This document shows positions 1-8,319 of a DNA stretch of 33,377 bases, piece by piece; the first letter of the stretch is position 1; each line of letters starts with the position of its first letter. The notes under the pieces are model-generated. The model saw only the letters and a program-made list of their open reading frames with translations. It did no database searches and was not told the DNA's origin. Made by a program: the position numbers and the translations under genes. The stretch is from Aeromonas caviae (lineage in GTDB: Bacteria > Pseudomonadota > Gammaproteobacteria > Enterobacterales > Aeromonadaceae): the NCBI RefSeq assembly GCF_000819785.1, contig NZ_CDBK01000073.1, positions 1 through 33,377 on the forward strand. Reading direction: 5' to 3'.

Positions 1-125
1 GGAGTGTGCCGAAGAGTACAGGGTGGAAGGAGACTTCTGAGCCACCTTGTCCCCACTCTGGCTGCAAGGCGGGTGGAGTGTGCGAAAGAGTATATGGTTG
101 AGGGTGACTTCTGATTCTGAGCCAC
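1..125. repeat. Imperfect direct repeat, two copies, function unknown
   Basis: Two related units lie at 1-45 and 75-125. Both begin GGAGTGTG, share the GAAGAGTA/GAAAGAGTAT and GACTTCTGA blocks, and end GAGCCAC. The second copy is longer because TTCTGA is tandemly duplicated at about 109-120. The 29-bp spacer contains CCTTG and CAAGG, which could pair. No open reading frame, tRNA or recognised transposon end is visible. The first copy starts at the window edge, so more copies may lie to the left. No other copy was noticed in the window. Confidence 0.5.
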
Positions 126-143
126 ACCACAAACTGCGATAAG

Positions 144-170
144 AAAACGGCGCCTTGATGGCGCCGTTTT
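144..170. terminator. Bidirectional intrinsic terminator downstream of torA
   Basis: An 11-bp perfect stem, AAAACGGCGCC (144-154) and GGCGCCGTTTT (160-170), closes a 5-nt loop. The A-run and T-run allow termination from either side. It lies 19 bp past the torA stop on the minus strand, so it probably ends the torCA transcript. Confidence 0.85.
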
Positions 171-188
171 TGTTGCTCAGTCCTCTAC

Positions 189-2669
189 TCAGCCGTTGGC
201 CGGTACCTCGTGCGCCGTGTTGGCGAGCACTGGCCCGATATACTTCTCTATCTGCAATTGGGCCATGTGGCCGCAGTTGCCCTGGGCCAGACTGGACGAG
301 CCCTCGTCGAATGTGAGGCAGTTGACGTTGCCGTTCTTGCAGATGCTGCCCGCTTCGCCCGGCTTGGCCGGGTCATACCAGGCCCCTTCACACACCCGCA
401 CTACCCCGGGCCGGATATCGGCGGAGATCAGGGCCCCCACCAGGATCTGGCCGCGCTCGTTGAAGGCCCGCACCAGATCGCCATCCTGGATGCCGCGCGC
501 TTTGGCGTCGTCAGGATGGATCAGGATCGCTTCGCGGTCGGCGATGGCGAACTTGTCCCGCAGCGGGGTGTTGTCGAGCTGGGAGTGCAGCCGCTGGGTC
601 GGGTGGGAGGTGTTGAGCGACAGCGGATAGCGCGCCGCCACCTCGCTCTTCACCCACTCCTTGGGCTCATACCACTTGGGATGACCGGCGCAGTCGGCGT
701 AACCCATCCCCGCCACCGTGTTGGAGAAGATCTCGATCTTGCCGGACGGGGTACCGAGCGGGTTGAGCAGCGGGTTTTCGCGAAAATCGGCGTGACGGAT
801 CCACTGGCGGTTGGCCTCGGGGATCGGGAAGCGGATGTAGTTGTTGGCCTCCCAGAACATGTTGAACGGCGGCAGCGCCACCCGGGCGCCACGGGCCTGG
901 GCCGCCATGCCGTCGTACATCTGCTTGAGCCACAGCATCTCGTCCTTCCCTTCGGTGTACTGCTCCTGCACACCCAGCTTGGCGGCGATGGCGCTGAAGA
1001 TGTCGAAATCGTTGCGAGCTTCAAACTGGGGCGGTACGCACTGGTGCATGGGGAAGACGTAGCGCTGGGAGTAGTCGCCCCCCATCTCCAGATCGTTGCG
1101 CTCATAGCTGGTGGTGGCCGGCAGTACGATGTCGGCGTGTTTGGCGGTGGCCGTCCAGTAGGGCTCGTGAACGATCACGGTCTGGGGTTTGCGCCAGGCC
1201 TTGACTAGGTTGTTGGTGTCCTGATGGTGGTGGAAGGGGTTGCCGCCCGCCACGTAGACCAGCTTGATGTCCGGGTAGGTCACCTTGCGGCCGTTGAAGT
1301 CGATGGTCTTGCCCGGGTTGGCGAGGCAGTCGGCGATGCGGGCCACCGGGATGGGGGCCGGGCTGTTCTTCGGTGCGCTGCCAGCGGAGATGCCCGCCAG
1401 AATGCCGCCCTTGGCGGTGGGGCTGCCACCGGAGGAGTAGTGGTAACTGAAGCCGTAGCCGCCCCCCGGCAGGCCGATCTGGCCCAGCATGGCGGCCAGA
1501 GTGACCAGCATCCAGTTGGGCTGTTCACCGTGGTGCTGACGCTGCATGCCCCAGCCCGCCATGAGCATGGTGCGCTTGGCGGCCATGTCGAGGGCCAGCT
1601 GGCGGATCACCTTGGCATCGACGCCGCAGATGGCGCTCGCCCACTCGGCGCTCTTGGGCTGACCGTCATCCTTGCCGAGCAGGTAGGCGAGGAAGGTGTC
1701 GAAGCCGACGGTGTAGCGATCGAGGAAGGCCTGATCGTGCTTCTTCTCGCTGTAGAGGGTGTGAGCGACACCCAACATCATGGCCACGTCTGTGTAGGCG
1801 TTCGGGGCAATCCACTCGGCATTGGCCTGCTTGGCGGTCTCGTTGTAGACGGGATCGATGCTGATGACCCGGGTGCCTTTCTCTTTCAGCGCCTTGAAGC
1901 CGGCCTGCCCCTCGTGATCCGGCATGTTCCAGCTGTTCTTCAGGGTCACCTGGGCGTTGACCCCCCAGAGCACCACCAGTTCGGCGTGCTCCACCACGTT
2001 GGGCCAGGCGGTCTGCTGCTCGTACACCTCGATGGAGCCCATCACGTGGGACATGATCACCTGAGCCGCGCCGGTGGAGTAGTCCCCGGCATAACCGGTG
2101 AAGCCGCCCGAGAGGTTCATCAGGCGGTGCAGCAGGGTGCGGCTGTTGTGGAACATGCCGACACTCTTCCAGCCGTAGGAACCGGCGTGGATCGCCTGGG
2201 GGCCGAAATCAGACTGAACGCGCTGGATCTCGCCGGCCACCAGTTCGATGGCCTTCTCCCAGCTCACCCGTACCCACTCGTCGGCACCGCGCAGCTCCGG
2301 TCTGGCACCCGGGCCGTGCTCCAGCCAGCTCTTGCGCACCATGGGGTACTTGATGCGGTTCTTGGCGTGCACCTGGAACGGCGCCATGTCGATAAGATCG
2401 TTCGGTGCCGGATCGTCGGCCACCGGCTGGACCCGCACCATGCGGCCCTCGGAGACGATGGCCTCGAAGGCCCCCCAGTGGGCGCCGGTCAGGATGCCCT
2501 TCTGGGCGGGGACCAGAGTCGGGAACTGCTCCAGCGCCGTGCTGACGGCCTTGGCCAGGGCGCTTTTCGGGAAGAGACCAGCCAGCAGGGGCAGGGCGGC
2601 ACAGGCCCCCAGCCCCTTGAGCAGAGTACGGCGGGAGAGGTTGGTCTGTTGGTCATTGAAAAAAGTCAT
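189..2669 (-). CDS. torA: Trimethylamine-N-oxide reductase, molybdoenzyme (TorA)
   Basis: This is a periplasmic bis-MGD molybdoenzyme of the DMSO reductase family, 826 residues, reducing TMAO to trimethylamine as a terminal electron acceptor. The N-terminus carries a twin-arginine signal (SRRTLLKGL, residues 12-20) with a hydrophobic stretch and a likely cleavage site near ALA (about 37-39). The motif GDYSTGAAQ places the predicted molybdenum-ligating serine at residue 198. There is no N-terminal 4Fe-4S cysteine cluster, as expected for TorA/DorA/BisC-type members. It starts 22 nt after the torC stop, with a GAGGA ribosome site upstream, so torC-torA form an operon. The torC partner favours TMAO reductase; activity on DMSO or other N- or S-oxides cannot be excluded. 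The dedicated chaperone gene torD is not next to it. Confidence 0.93.
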   Translation of the reverse strand: MTFFNDQQTNLSRRTLLKGLGACAALPLLAGLFPKSALAKAVSTALEQFPTLVPAQKGILTGAHWGAFEAIVSEGRMVRVQPVADDPAPNDLIDMAPFQVHAKNRIKYPMVRKSWLEHGPGARPELRGADEWVRVSWEKAIELVAGEIQRVQSDFGPQAIHAGSYGWKSVGMFHNSRTLLHRLMNLSGGFTGYAGDYSTGAAQVIMSHVMGSIEVYEQQTAWPNVVEHAELVVLWGVNAQVTLKNSWNMPDHEGQAGFKALKEKGTRVISIDPVYNETAKQANAEWIAPNAYTDVAMMLGVAHTLYSEKKHDQAFLDRYTVGFDTFLAYLLGKDDGQPKSAEWASAICGVDAKVIRQLALDMAAKRTMLMAGWGMQRQHHGEQPNWMLVTLAAMLGQIGLPGGGYGFSYHYSSGGSPTAKGGILAGISAGSAPKNSPAPIPVARIADCLANPGKTIDFNGRKVTYPDIKLVYVAGGNPFHHHQDTNNLVKAWRKPQTVIVHEPYWTATAKHADIVLPATTSYERNDLEMGGDYSQRYVFPMHQCVPPQFEARNDFDIFSAIAAKLGVQEQYTEGKDEMLWLKQMYDGMAAQARGARVALPPFNMFWEANNYIRFPIPEANRQWIRHADFRENPLLNPLGTPSGKIEIFSNTVAGMGYADCAGHPKWYEPKEWVKSEVAARYPLSLNTSHPTQRLHSQLDNTPLRDKFAIADREAILIHPDDAKARGIQDGDLVRAFNERGQILVGALISADIRPGVVRVCEGAWYDPAKPGEAGSICKNGNVNCLTFDEGSSSLAQGNCGHMAQLQIEKYIGPVLANTAHEVPANG

Positions 2670-2691
2670 GGGAGAGTCCTCTGTTCCTGCC

Positions 2692-3822
2692 TTAATGGGC
2701 CGCGCTCATGTCGCTGGCGTGTTTCTGCACGTATTGGGTGAGCATGCGCGCCTGCTCCGGGGTGAGGGAGGTACGGGACTCCATCCCCTTGATGACGCCG
2801 ATCCACTGGTTGGCGTTGAAGTGATCCAGCGCGGTGAGGCCGTGACAGCCGGTGCAGTTGTTGGACATCAGGGTGGAGGCGTATTGCCACAGCTTGCCCT
2901 GGTCGCCGATGAGCTGGCTCTGGTCGACCCAGGCGGTCAGGCTGACCTGATGCCAGGTGAGGTTGGTGGCGCTGTCGGTTTCGCTCTTGCCGGTCACGAG
3001 GGCTTTTCTGGCGGCTTCGCCGACCAGCACGCTCAGGATCCGTTTGCCGGGGGCGGCGTAGAACACCTCGCTCACCCCGTCCTGCTGCCAGCCGTCGATG
3101 CGCACCTGGGCGCGGCCGTTGTCGTTGGCCAGCACTTCCACCTGGGTGGAGGGCATCAGGGTGCCTTCATCAGTCTTGGCGCCGGCATCCAGATAGAGCG
3201 GGGTGGTGGCGATGGCATAGCGGGTGGTGACGCTGGCCGGGGTCTGGGCCGCGGCGGCGGCCAGTTCGCTGGCACCGGCGGCAGCCAGGCCGCTCATGTC
3301 CGGCATGATGTGGGCGACGCCGCGGTGGCAGTCGATGCAGGTCTGGCCCTCCTTGATGGCGACCGGGTGCTCGGCGCGGGCATTGGGGCGCTGGGCCAGG
3401 ATGTCCATGGCGGTGTAGCTGTGGCAACTGCGACAGGTGGCGGAGTCATTGGCCTTGAGCTGATCCCACACGGTCTGGGCCATGCGCAGCTTGTGGGCCT
3501 CGTATTTTTCCGGGGTGTCGAGGGTGCCGATCGCCTCGTGATAGATGTCTTTCACGGCGCGGATCTTGGTCCAGAGATAGGCGGCGGGTTCACTGGGGAT
3601 GTGGCAGTCGGCGCACTCGGCGCGGATCCCCTTCACGTTCTGGAAGTGGACACTGCCCTGATATTCGGCGAGGGGGGTCTGCATGGAGTGGCAGGAGACG
3701 CAGAACTCGGTGGAGCTGGTCTTGTGCAGCACGGTGACGGTGACGCCCAGTGCAGCGACCCCCAGCAGGGCCCCGAGCAGCAGAAGCCAGAACCAGGTCT
3801 TTCTCAACAGTTTTCCAAGCAT
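2692..3822 (-). CDS. torC: Pentaheme c-type cytochrome TorC, quinol dehydrogenase
   Basis: This is a membrane-anchored cytochrome of the NapC/NirT family, 376 residues, passing electrons from menaquinol to periplasmic TorA. One transmembrane anchor spans about residues 10-32. Four heme-binding CXXCH motifs form the NapC-like part: CVSCH (41-45), CADCH (70-74), CRSCH (130-134) and CIDCH (162-166). A fifth, CTGCH (323-327), lies in the C-terminal domain that distinguishes TorC from the shorter NapC. Length is close to E. coli TorC (about 390). It is first in a two-gene operon with torA; a GAAGGA ribosome site lies about 10 nt before the ATG. The small torE gene found upstream in some relatives was not seen. 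Confidence 0.93.
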   Translation of the reverse strand: MLGKLLRKTWFWLLLLGALLGVAALGVTVTVLHKTSSTEFCVSCHSMQTPLAEYQGSVHFQNVKGIRAECADCHIPSEPAAYLWTKIRAVKDIYHEAIGTLDTPEKYEAHKLRMAQTVWDQLKANDSATCRSCHSYTAMDILAQRPNARAEHPVAIKEGQTCIDCHRGVAHIMPDMSGLAAAGASELAAAAAQTPASVTTRYAIATTPLYLDAGAKTDEGTLMPSTQVEVLANDNGRAQVRIDGWQQDGVSEVFYAAPGKRILSVLVGEAARKALVTGKSETDSATNLTWHQVSLTAWVDQSQLIGDQGKLWQYASTLMSNNCTGCHGLTALDHFNANQWIGVIKGMESRTSLTPEQARMLTQYVQKHASDMSAAH

Positions 3823-4119
3823 GGTGACGGTGTCCTTCGAATTCGGGTATTACCAATATAGTAGTAGTCCCAAGATTCGATGGGTTGACCTTGGTCATGA
3901 TTTTTATTTCGACATGTAAGTAATTTTTGGTTTTTTTTTTGTTTGGAAATGCTTTTTTGAACTTTAATCGCACTTTTACCCTTCAACGGGAGCGGGGTGT
4001 CCTGTGATGGGGGCGATGCCCAAGCCGGGACGGGGAGGCCGCGCACCACCCCGGGGCTTGGGGTTTGCGGTGAGAGGATTGTATACTGTTCACATATACA
4101 GTATTCAGGTGTATCCATC
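3823..4119. promoter_or_regulatory. Divergent torC / topB intergenic control region
   Basis: This 297-bp stretch has no credible gene. On the torC side there is a perfect inverted repeat TGACC-TT-GGTCA (3886-3897) and a series of T-tracts: 3901-3905, 3924-3928, ten Ts at 3931-3940, 3953-3958 and 3974-3977. These are A-tracts on the torC coding strand. The centre-to-centre steps are about 23, 9.5, 20 and 20 bp, close to multiples of a helical turn, so the DNA may be curved. The topB side holds a promoter and a LexA box, listed separately. No well-matched TorR decamer was found near torC. Confidence 0.55.
4084..4103 (+). promoter_or_regulatory. LexA (SOS) box over the topB promoter
   Basis: The sequence is TACTGT, eight bases, then ACAGTA: a perfect 6+6 palindrome with the CTGT-N8-ACAG core of the gammaproteobacterial LexA operator. 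It overlaps a candidate -10 TATACT (4082-4087), which has TTGGGG (4058-4063) 18 bp upstream as a weak -35. It ends 16 bp before the topB ATG. Bound LexA would block this promoter. The call is from consensus only. Confidence 0.8.
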
Positions 4120-6117
4120 ATGCGACTCTTTATCGCCGAGAAACCCAGCCTTGGCCGCGCCATCGCCGATGTCCTCCCCAAACCTCACAAGAAGGGGGAG
4201 GGTTTCATCGAGACGGCGCAGGGAGACGTGGTGACCTGGTGCATCGGCCACCTGCTGGAGCAGGCCGAGCCCGATGCCTACGATGCCGCCTACAAGCAGT
4301 GGCGCATGGAATCCCTCCCCATTGTCCCGACCCAGTGGCAGCTGGTGGCCAAACCCAAGACCAAGGCCCAGCTGGCCGTCATCAAGGGGCTCATCAAGCA
4401 GGCGGACTGCGTGGTCAACGCCGGTGACCCGGACAGGGAAGGGCAACTGCTGGTGGACGAGGTGATCGACTTTCTCGGTTATCCCAAGACCAAACCGGTT
4501 CAGCGCTGCCTCATCAGCGATCTCAATCCCCCCGCCGTGCGCCGCGCCCTCGACAAGCTCAGGGACAACAAGGAGTTCGTGCCGCTGGCGGTGTCGGCGC
4601 TGGCCCGTAGCCGTGCCGACTGGCTCTATGGCATCAACATGACCCGGGCCTATACCCTGCTTGGTCGCAAGGGGGGTTGCAGCGAACTGCTGTCGGTGGG
4701 CCGGGTACAGACCCCCTTGCTCGGTCTGGTGGTGCGCCGGGATCTCGAGATCGAGGCCTTCGTTCCCAAGCCGTTCTACGAGGTGATGGCCCATCTGCTG
4801 ACCCAGGGCAACGAACGCTTCACCGCCAGGTGGCTGCCATCGGAGGCCTGTCTGCCCTGGCAGGATGAGGAGGGACGGGTGCTCAACCGGGCGCTGGCCG
4901 CCAAGGTGGTGGAGCGGATCCAGGGGCAACCCGCCCGGGTGGAGGCGGTGGAGGAGCAGGCGCGCAAGCAGGCGGCACCGCTCCCCTACAACCTCTCCAG
5001 CCTGCAGATCGACGCGGCCAAGCGCTTTGGCATGGATGCCAAGCGGGTGCTGGACGTCTGCCAGAGCCTCTACGAGCGGCACAAGCTCATCACCTATCCC
5101 AGATCCGACAGCCGCCATCTGCCGAGCGAGCACTTCAACCGGGCCGGCCAGGTGCGGGAGGCCATCGCCAGCACGGCCCCTGCGCTGGCCAGGGCGGTCG
5201 CCGAAGCGGATGGCAGGATCCGCAGCAAGGCGTGGAACGACAGCAAGGTGGATGCCCACCACGCCATCATTCCCACCGAGAAGAGGGGGAACGAGGCGAG
5301 CCTGGGGGCCGACGAGGCGAAGCTGTACGGCCTGATTGCCCGCCAGTATCTGCTGCAGTTCTACCCGCCGTTCGAGTACAACGACAGCAAGGTGTTGCTG
5401 CGCATCGCCGGAGGGCTGTTCCAGGCCAAGGCGCGCCGCATCCTCAAGGCGGGCTGGAAGGCGCTGCTCGGAGTGGAAGAGGATGACGAGGAGGAGGCGG
5501 GAACCCTGCCTGCCCTGAAAGAGGGGGAGGAACTGCTGTGCGAGCGGGGGGAACTGCTGGAGAAGATGACCCAGCCCCCCAAGCCGTTTACCGATGCCAC
5601 CTTGCTGGCCGCCATGACCGGCATCGCCCGTTATGTGCAGGATCCCGAGATCCGCAAGACCCTGCGGGAGACCGACGGTCTGGGCACCGAGGCGACCCGG
5701 GCCGGGATCATCGATCTGCTGTTCAAGCGCCGCTTCCTGGTGCGCCAGGGCAAGAGCATCAAGGCCACCCCGACCGGGCGAGCCCTGGTCCAGGCGCTGC
5801 CCACGACCGCCACGACACCGGACATGACGGCACTGTGGGAGCAGAGTCTGGGTCAGATCGCCGAACGTCACGGCAGCTACCAGCAGTTCATGGGGCCGCT
5901 CACCGAGCAGCTCAACGGCCTGATCGAGGGGGCGCGGCAGGATTCTGGCGCCAGCTTCAGCGCGCTGCCCACGGCGGCGCCCGGTGACAGCAAGCCACGC
6001 TTTGCCCGCCGCAAGCGGACTGCGTCCACCGCCGCACGCCCCCGCACGAGCAAGAGTGCTGGCAAGAGTACGGGAAAGAGCTCTGGCAAGGGGACGACCA
6101 GGGGCAAGGCGGCCTGA
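4120..6117 (+). CDS. topB: DNA topoisomerase III (TopB)
   Basis: This type IA topoisomerase, 665 residues, relaxes and decatenates DNA through a transient 5'-phosphotyrosine link. The N-terminal Toprim domain shows the catalytic Glu in FIAEKPS (residue 7) and the acidic AGDPDREGQ motif (101-109). SVGRVQTP (about 192-199) follows, and the active-site tyrosine is Tyr326 in [15 protein letters not shown]. The C-terminus is a basic, repetitive Ser/Gly/Lys tail of about 28 residues, as in other TopB proteins that bind nucleic acid there. The ATG at 4120 is chosen because the protein then begins [10 protein letters not shown] like the family; the reading frame is open further upstream, but that would run through the LexA box. 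An AGGT lies 9 nt upstream. The box implies induction by DNA damage. Confidence 0.95.
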   Translation: MRLFIAEKPSLGRAIADVLPKPHKKGEGFIETAQGDVVTWCIGHLLEQAEPDAYDAAYKQWRMESLPIVPTQWQLVAKPKTKAQLAVIKGLIKQADCVVNAGDPDREGQLLVDEVIDFLGYPKTKPVQRCLISDLNPPAVRRALDKLRDNKEFVPLAVSALARSRADWLYGINMTRAYTLLGRKGGCSELLSVGRVQTPLLGLVVRRDLEIEAFVPKPFYEVMAHLLTQGNERFTARWLPSEACLPWQDEEGRVLNRALAAKVVERIQGQPARVEAVEEQARKQAAPLPYNLSSLQIDAAKRFGMDAKRVLDVCQSLYERHKLITYPRSDSRHLPSEHFNRAGQVREAIASTAPALARAVAEADGRIRSKAWNDSKVDAHHAIIPTEKRGNEASLGADEAKLYGLIARQYLLQFYPPFEYNDSKVLLRIAGGLFQAKARRILKAGWKALLGVEEDDEEEAGTLPALKEGEELLCERGELLEKMTQPPKPFTDATLLAAMTGIARYVQDPEIRKTLRETDGLGTEATRAGIIDLLFKRRFLVRQGKSIKATPTGRALVQALPTTATTPDMTALWEQSLGQIAERHGSYQQFMGPLTEQLNGLIEGARQDSGASFSALPTAAPGDSKPRFARRKRTASTAARPRTSKSAGKSTGKSSGKGTTRGKAA

Positions 6118-6149
6118 GGCTGGCGCGCGCCGTGATCACATAGAAAAGA

Positions 6150-6172
6150 AAGAGGGGCCGGAGGCCCCTCTT
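6150..6172. terminator. Intrinsic terminator between topB and ktrB
   Basis: AGAGGGGCC (6151-6159) pairs with GGCCCCTCT (6163-6171) around a GGA loop, with a flanking A-T pair. It is A-rich upstream and has a short T-run downstream. The genes converge here, so it can serve both. Confidence 0.75.
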
Positions 6173-6188
6173 GTATGGATGGGATGGC

Positions 6189-7544
6189 TTACCCCGTGTA
6201 GACGCTCTCTTCCGGATAACGGATGCGGGTCTCCACCGGGCGGGCCAGCATGATCGCCAGGGTGAGGGGCCCCAGACGGCCGCAGATCATCACCAGCACC
6301 AGGATCAGTTTGCCCGGTTCGCTCAGAGAAGCGGTGATGCCGGTGGACAGACCCACGGTGGCGAAGGCCGAGATGGTCTCGAACATGATCTTGTCGAATG
6401 ATTGCGACTCCGTGAGCATCAGCAGGAACATCGCCAGCATCAGCACCATGGTACTGACGATGATGATGGCCAGGGAGCGGGTCACTATCTGGGGTGACAG
6501 GGTGCGGCCGAAGGCGGTGACATGGGGGCGCTTGGTCAGAAACGCCCGGGTCGCCAGCAGAACGACGGCAAAGGTGGTGACCTTGATACCGCCCCCGGTG
6601 GAGGTTGCCCCGGCACCGATGAACATCAGCATCATCATGAACAGCAGGGAGGCCGGTACCATCTGGCCGATATCCACCGTGTTGAAGCCCGCCGTGCGCG
6701 CGGTGGCCGACTGGAAGAAGGCTGCCAGCCACTGGCTCCCGAAGGAGGCGTTGCCCAGGGTGCCCGGGTTGTTGTGCTCCAGCAGCCAGAACATCAGGGT
6801 CCCCAGCAGCAGCAGGGCAGGGGTCATCAGCAGCATCAGCTTGCTGTGCAGTTTCAGCTTGCGCCAGCGGCGGTTGCGCACCAGGTCGACGATGACGGTG
6901 AAGCCTACCCCCCCCAGGATCAGCAGGGCCGGTATGGTCAGGCTGATGATGGGGTCATCCCGGTAGTCCATGAGGTTGTTGGCAAACAGCGAGAAGCCGG
7001 CGTTGTTGAAAGCCGACACCGCGTGGAAGAAGCTGACGTAGAGGCCGTGGCCCCAGCCCATGTCGGGCACCCAGCGAATGGCCATGATGGCGGTGCCGAT
7101 CAGCTGGGCAATCAGGGCGAACAGGACGATGCGTTTCACCAGCTGGACGATGTTGACGGATCCCTCCTGGCCCAGCGCCTCCTTGGCCAGCACCTGCTGG
7201 CGCAGCCCGACCCGCTTGCTGAACATGGCGATGAGCAGCAGTGTCATGGTCATCTGGCCGAGACCACCAATCTCCATCAATATCAACAGGATGATCTGCC
7301 CCTGCAGGGTGAAGGCGGTGCCGGTATCCACCACCCCGAGGCCGGTCACGCTGATGGCGGAGGTGGCGGTGAACAGGGCGTTGATGACGGTGACCTCACC
7401 CTTGTGGCTGGAGGGCTGGACCAGAAACAGGGTGCCAACCAGCAGGATGATGAGGAAACTGCCCAGGATGAGCTTGGCCTCGCTCCAGCGGGAGTTGTCT
7501 TCCCGATGCAGGGTGAAGGCGTAGTTGCTGCGCCAGTTGATCAT
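6189..7544 (-). CDS. ktrB: K+ transporter membrane subunit KtrB
   Basis: This is the ion-translocating subunit of a Ktr-type K+ uptake system, 451 residues, of the TrkH/KtrB/HKT superfamily. Four M1-P-M2 repeats can be recognised by their filter-glycine segments: TSAISVTGLG (about 61-70), FHAVSAFNNAGFS, ATARTAGFN and TISAFATVGLS. These match the KtrB pattern and length (Vibrio KtrB is about 455) better than the longer TrkH. The ATG overlaps the ktrA stop by 4 nt (ATGA, 7541-7544), so translation is probably coupled. The assembled KtrAB system is known in Vibrio as Na+-dependent and important under osmotic stress; that role here is inferred. Confidence 0.92.
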   Translation of the reverse strand: MINWRSNYAFTLHREDNSRWSEAKLILGSFLIILLVGTLFLVQPSSHKGEVTVINALFTATSAISVTGLGVVDTGTAFTLQGQIILLILMEIGGLGQMTMTLLLIAMFSKRVGLRQQVLAKEALGQEGSVNIVQLVKRIVLFALIAQLIGTAIMAIRWVPDMGWGHGLYVSFFHAVSAFNNAGFSLFANNLMDYRDDPIISLTIPALLILGGVGFTVIVDLVRNRRWRKLKLHSKLMLLMTPALLLLGTLMFWLLEHNNPGTLGNASFGSQWLAAFFQSATARTAGFNTVDIGQMVPASLLFMMMLMFIGAGATSTGGGIKVTTFAVVLLATRAFLTKRPHVTAFGRTLSPQIVTRSLAIIIVSTMVLMLAMFLLMLTESQSFDKIMFETISAFATVGLSTGITASLSEPGKLILVLVMICGRLGPLTLAIMLARPVETRIRYPEESVYTG

Positions 7545-8194
7545 AGGGTGTCGAGCCAGTGATCGATGGCGTGCTTGTTGCCGGCCAGGATCAGGATGTC
7601 ACCGAGTTGCAGCTCCATCTTGCCGGTCAGGACGTTGTGCAGCACCTCGCCACGCTTGATGGCCAACAGCTGGAAATCGCTTTGCTGCAGCAGGCGCAAG
7701 TCGGCCAGGGTGCGGGTGTTTTGCTGCAAGCCGATCACGAACTCGGTCAGCACCATGTCGTGACCCAGCTCCAGGTAGTCGAACAGCCGGTTGTCCAGCA
7801 TGCTCTGGGCCACCCGGCGGCCCATGTCCCACTCCGGGTTGATCACCTTGTCCGCGCCCACCTTCTGCAGGATCTTGGCGTGGAACTTGTCGCGGGCCTT
7901 GACCCAGACCTTCTTCACGCCCGCCTCTTTCAGCACCAGCGTGGTCAGGATGCTGGTCTCCAGGTTGTCGCCGATGGCGACAAAGACGATGTCGAAATTC
8001 GCCAGGCCCAGTTCGGCGACCGTGGCCTCGTCGGTGGCATCGGCCACGATGACGTGGTTGCAGAGGGTGGCTATCTGGCGGGTCTTGCTCTCGTCGATGT
8101 CGATGGCCAGTACCTCGGCATTCTGGCGCTGCAACTCTTCGCACAAGGCGCTGCCAAACAGGCCCAGGCCGATGACGGCGAATTGATTGTTCAT
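7541..8194 (-). CDS. ktrA: K+ uptake regulatory subunit KtrA (RCK domain)
   Basis: This cytoplasmic regulatory protein, 217 residues, forms a gating ring on KtrB and binds ATP/ADP or NAD(H). The N-terminal Rossmann-type RCK_N domain has the GLGLFG glycine motif (residues 9-14) and an acidic residue at the end of the second strand (LAIDIDESK, Asp32 or Asp34). The last 75 or so residues fit an RCK_C ligand-binding domain. It is the first gene of the ktrA-ktrB operon, with a GAGGAAG ribosome site (8201-8207) before the ATG. It is transcribed divergently from murB. The single-RCK size separates it from the double-length TrkA. Confidence 0.93.
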   Translation of the reverse strand: MNNQFAVIGLGLFGSALCEELQRQNAEVLAIDIDESKTRQIATLCNHVIVADATDEATVAELGLANFDIVFVAIGDNLETSILTTLVLKEAGVKKVWVKARDKFHAKILQKVGADKVINPEWDMGRRVAQSMLDNRLFDYLELGHDMVLTEFVIGLQQNTRTLADLRLLQQSDFQLLAIKRGEVLHNVLTGKMELQLGDILILAGNKHAIDHWLDTL

Positions 8195-8319
8195 GCATGC
8201 TTCCTCAGCGGGATGAAGGGGTTACTCTACTCCAGAGCCCTGAGTCCGAAAAGTGTCCGGGTTTTTTGTCCCGGGGGATCTGGGGTAAACTGCGCCCTTG
8301 TCCTTGTCGGAACACACAG

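Noticed and set aside
2248..3861. 537-residue plus-strand frame opposite torA/torC
   Set aside because: The opposite strand encodes an intact signal peptide, five heme motifs and a molybdoenzyme; the plus frame is a low-complexity shadow.
4086..4095. CTGTTCACAT, nine of ten matches to the TorR decamer
   Set aside because: It is the left part of a perfect LexA palindrome placed on the topB promoter, is single rather than repeated, and is about 260 bp from torC. LexA explains more of the sequence.
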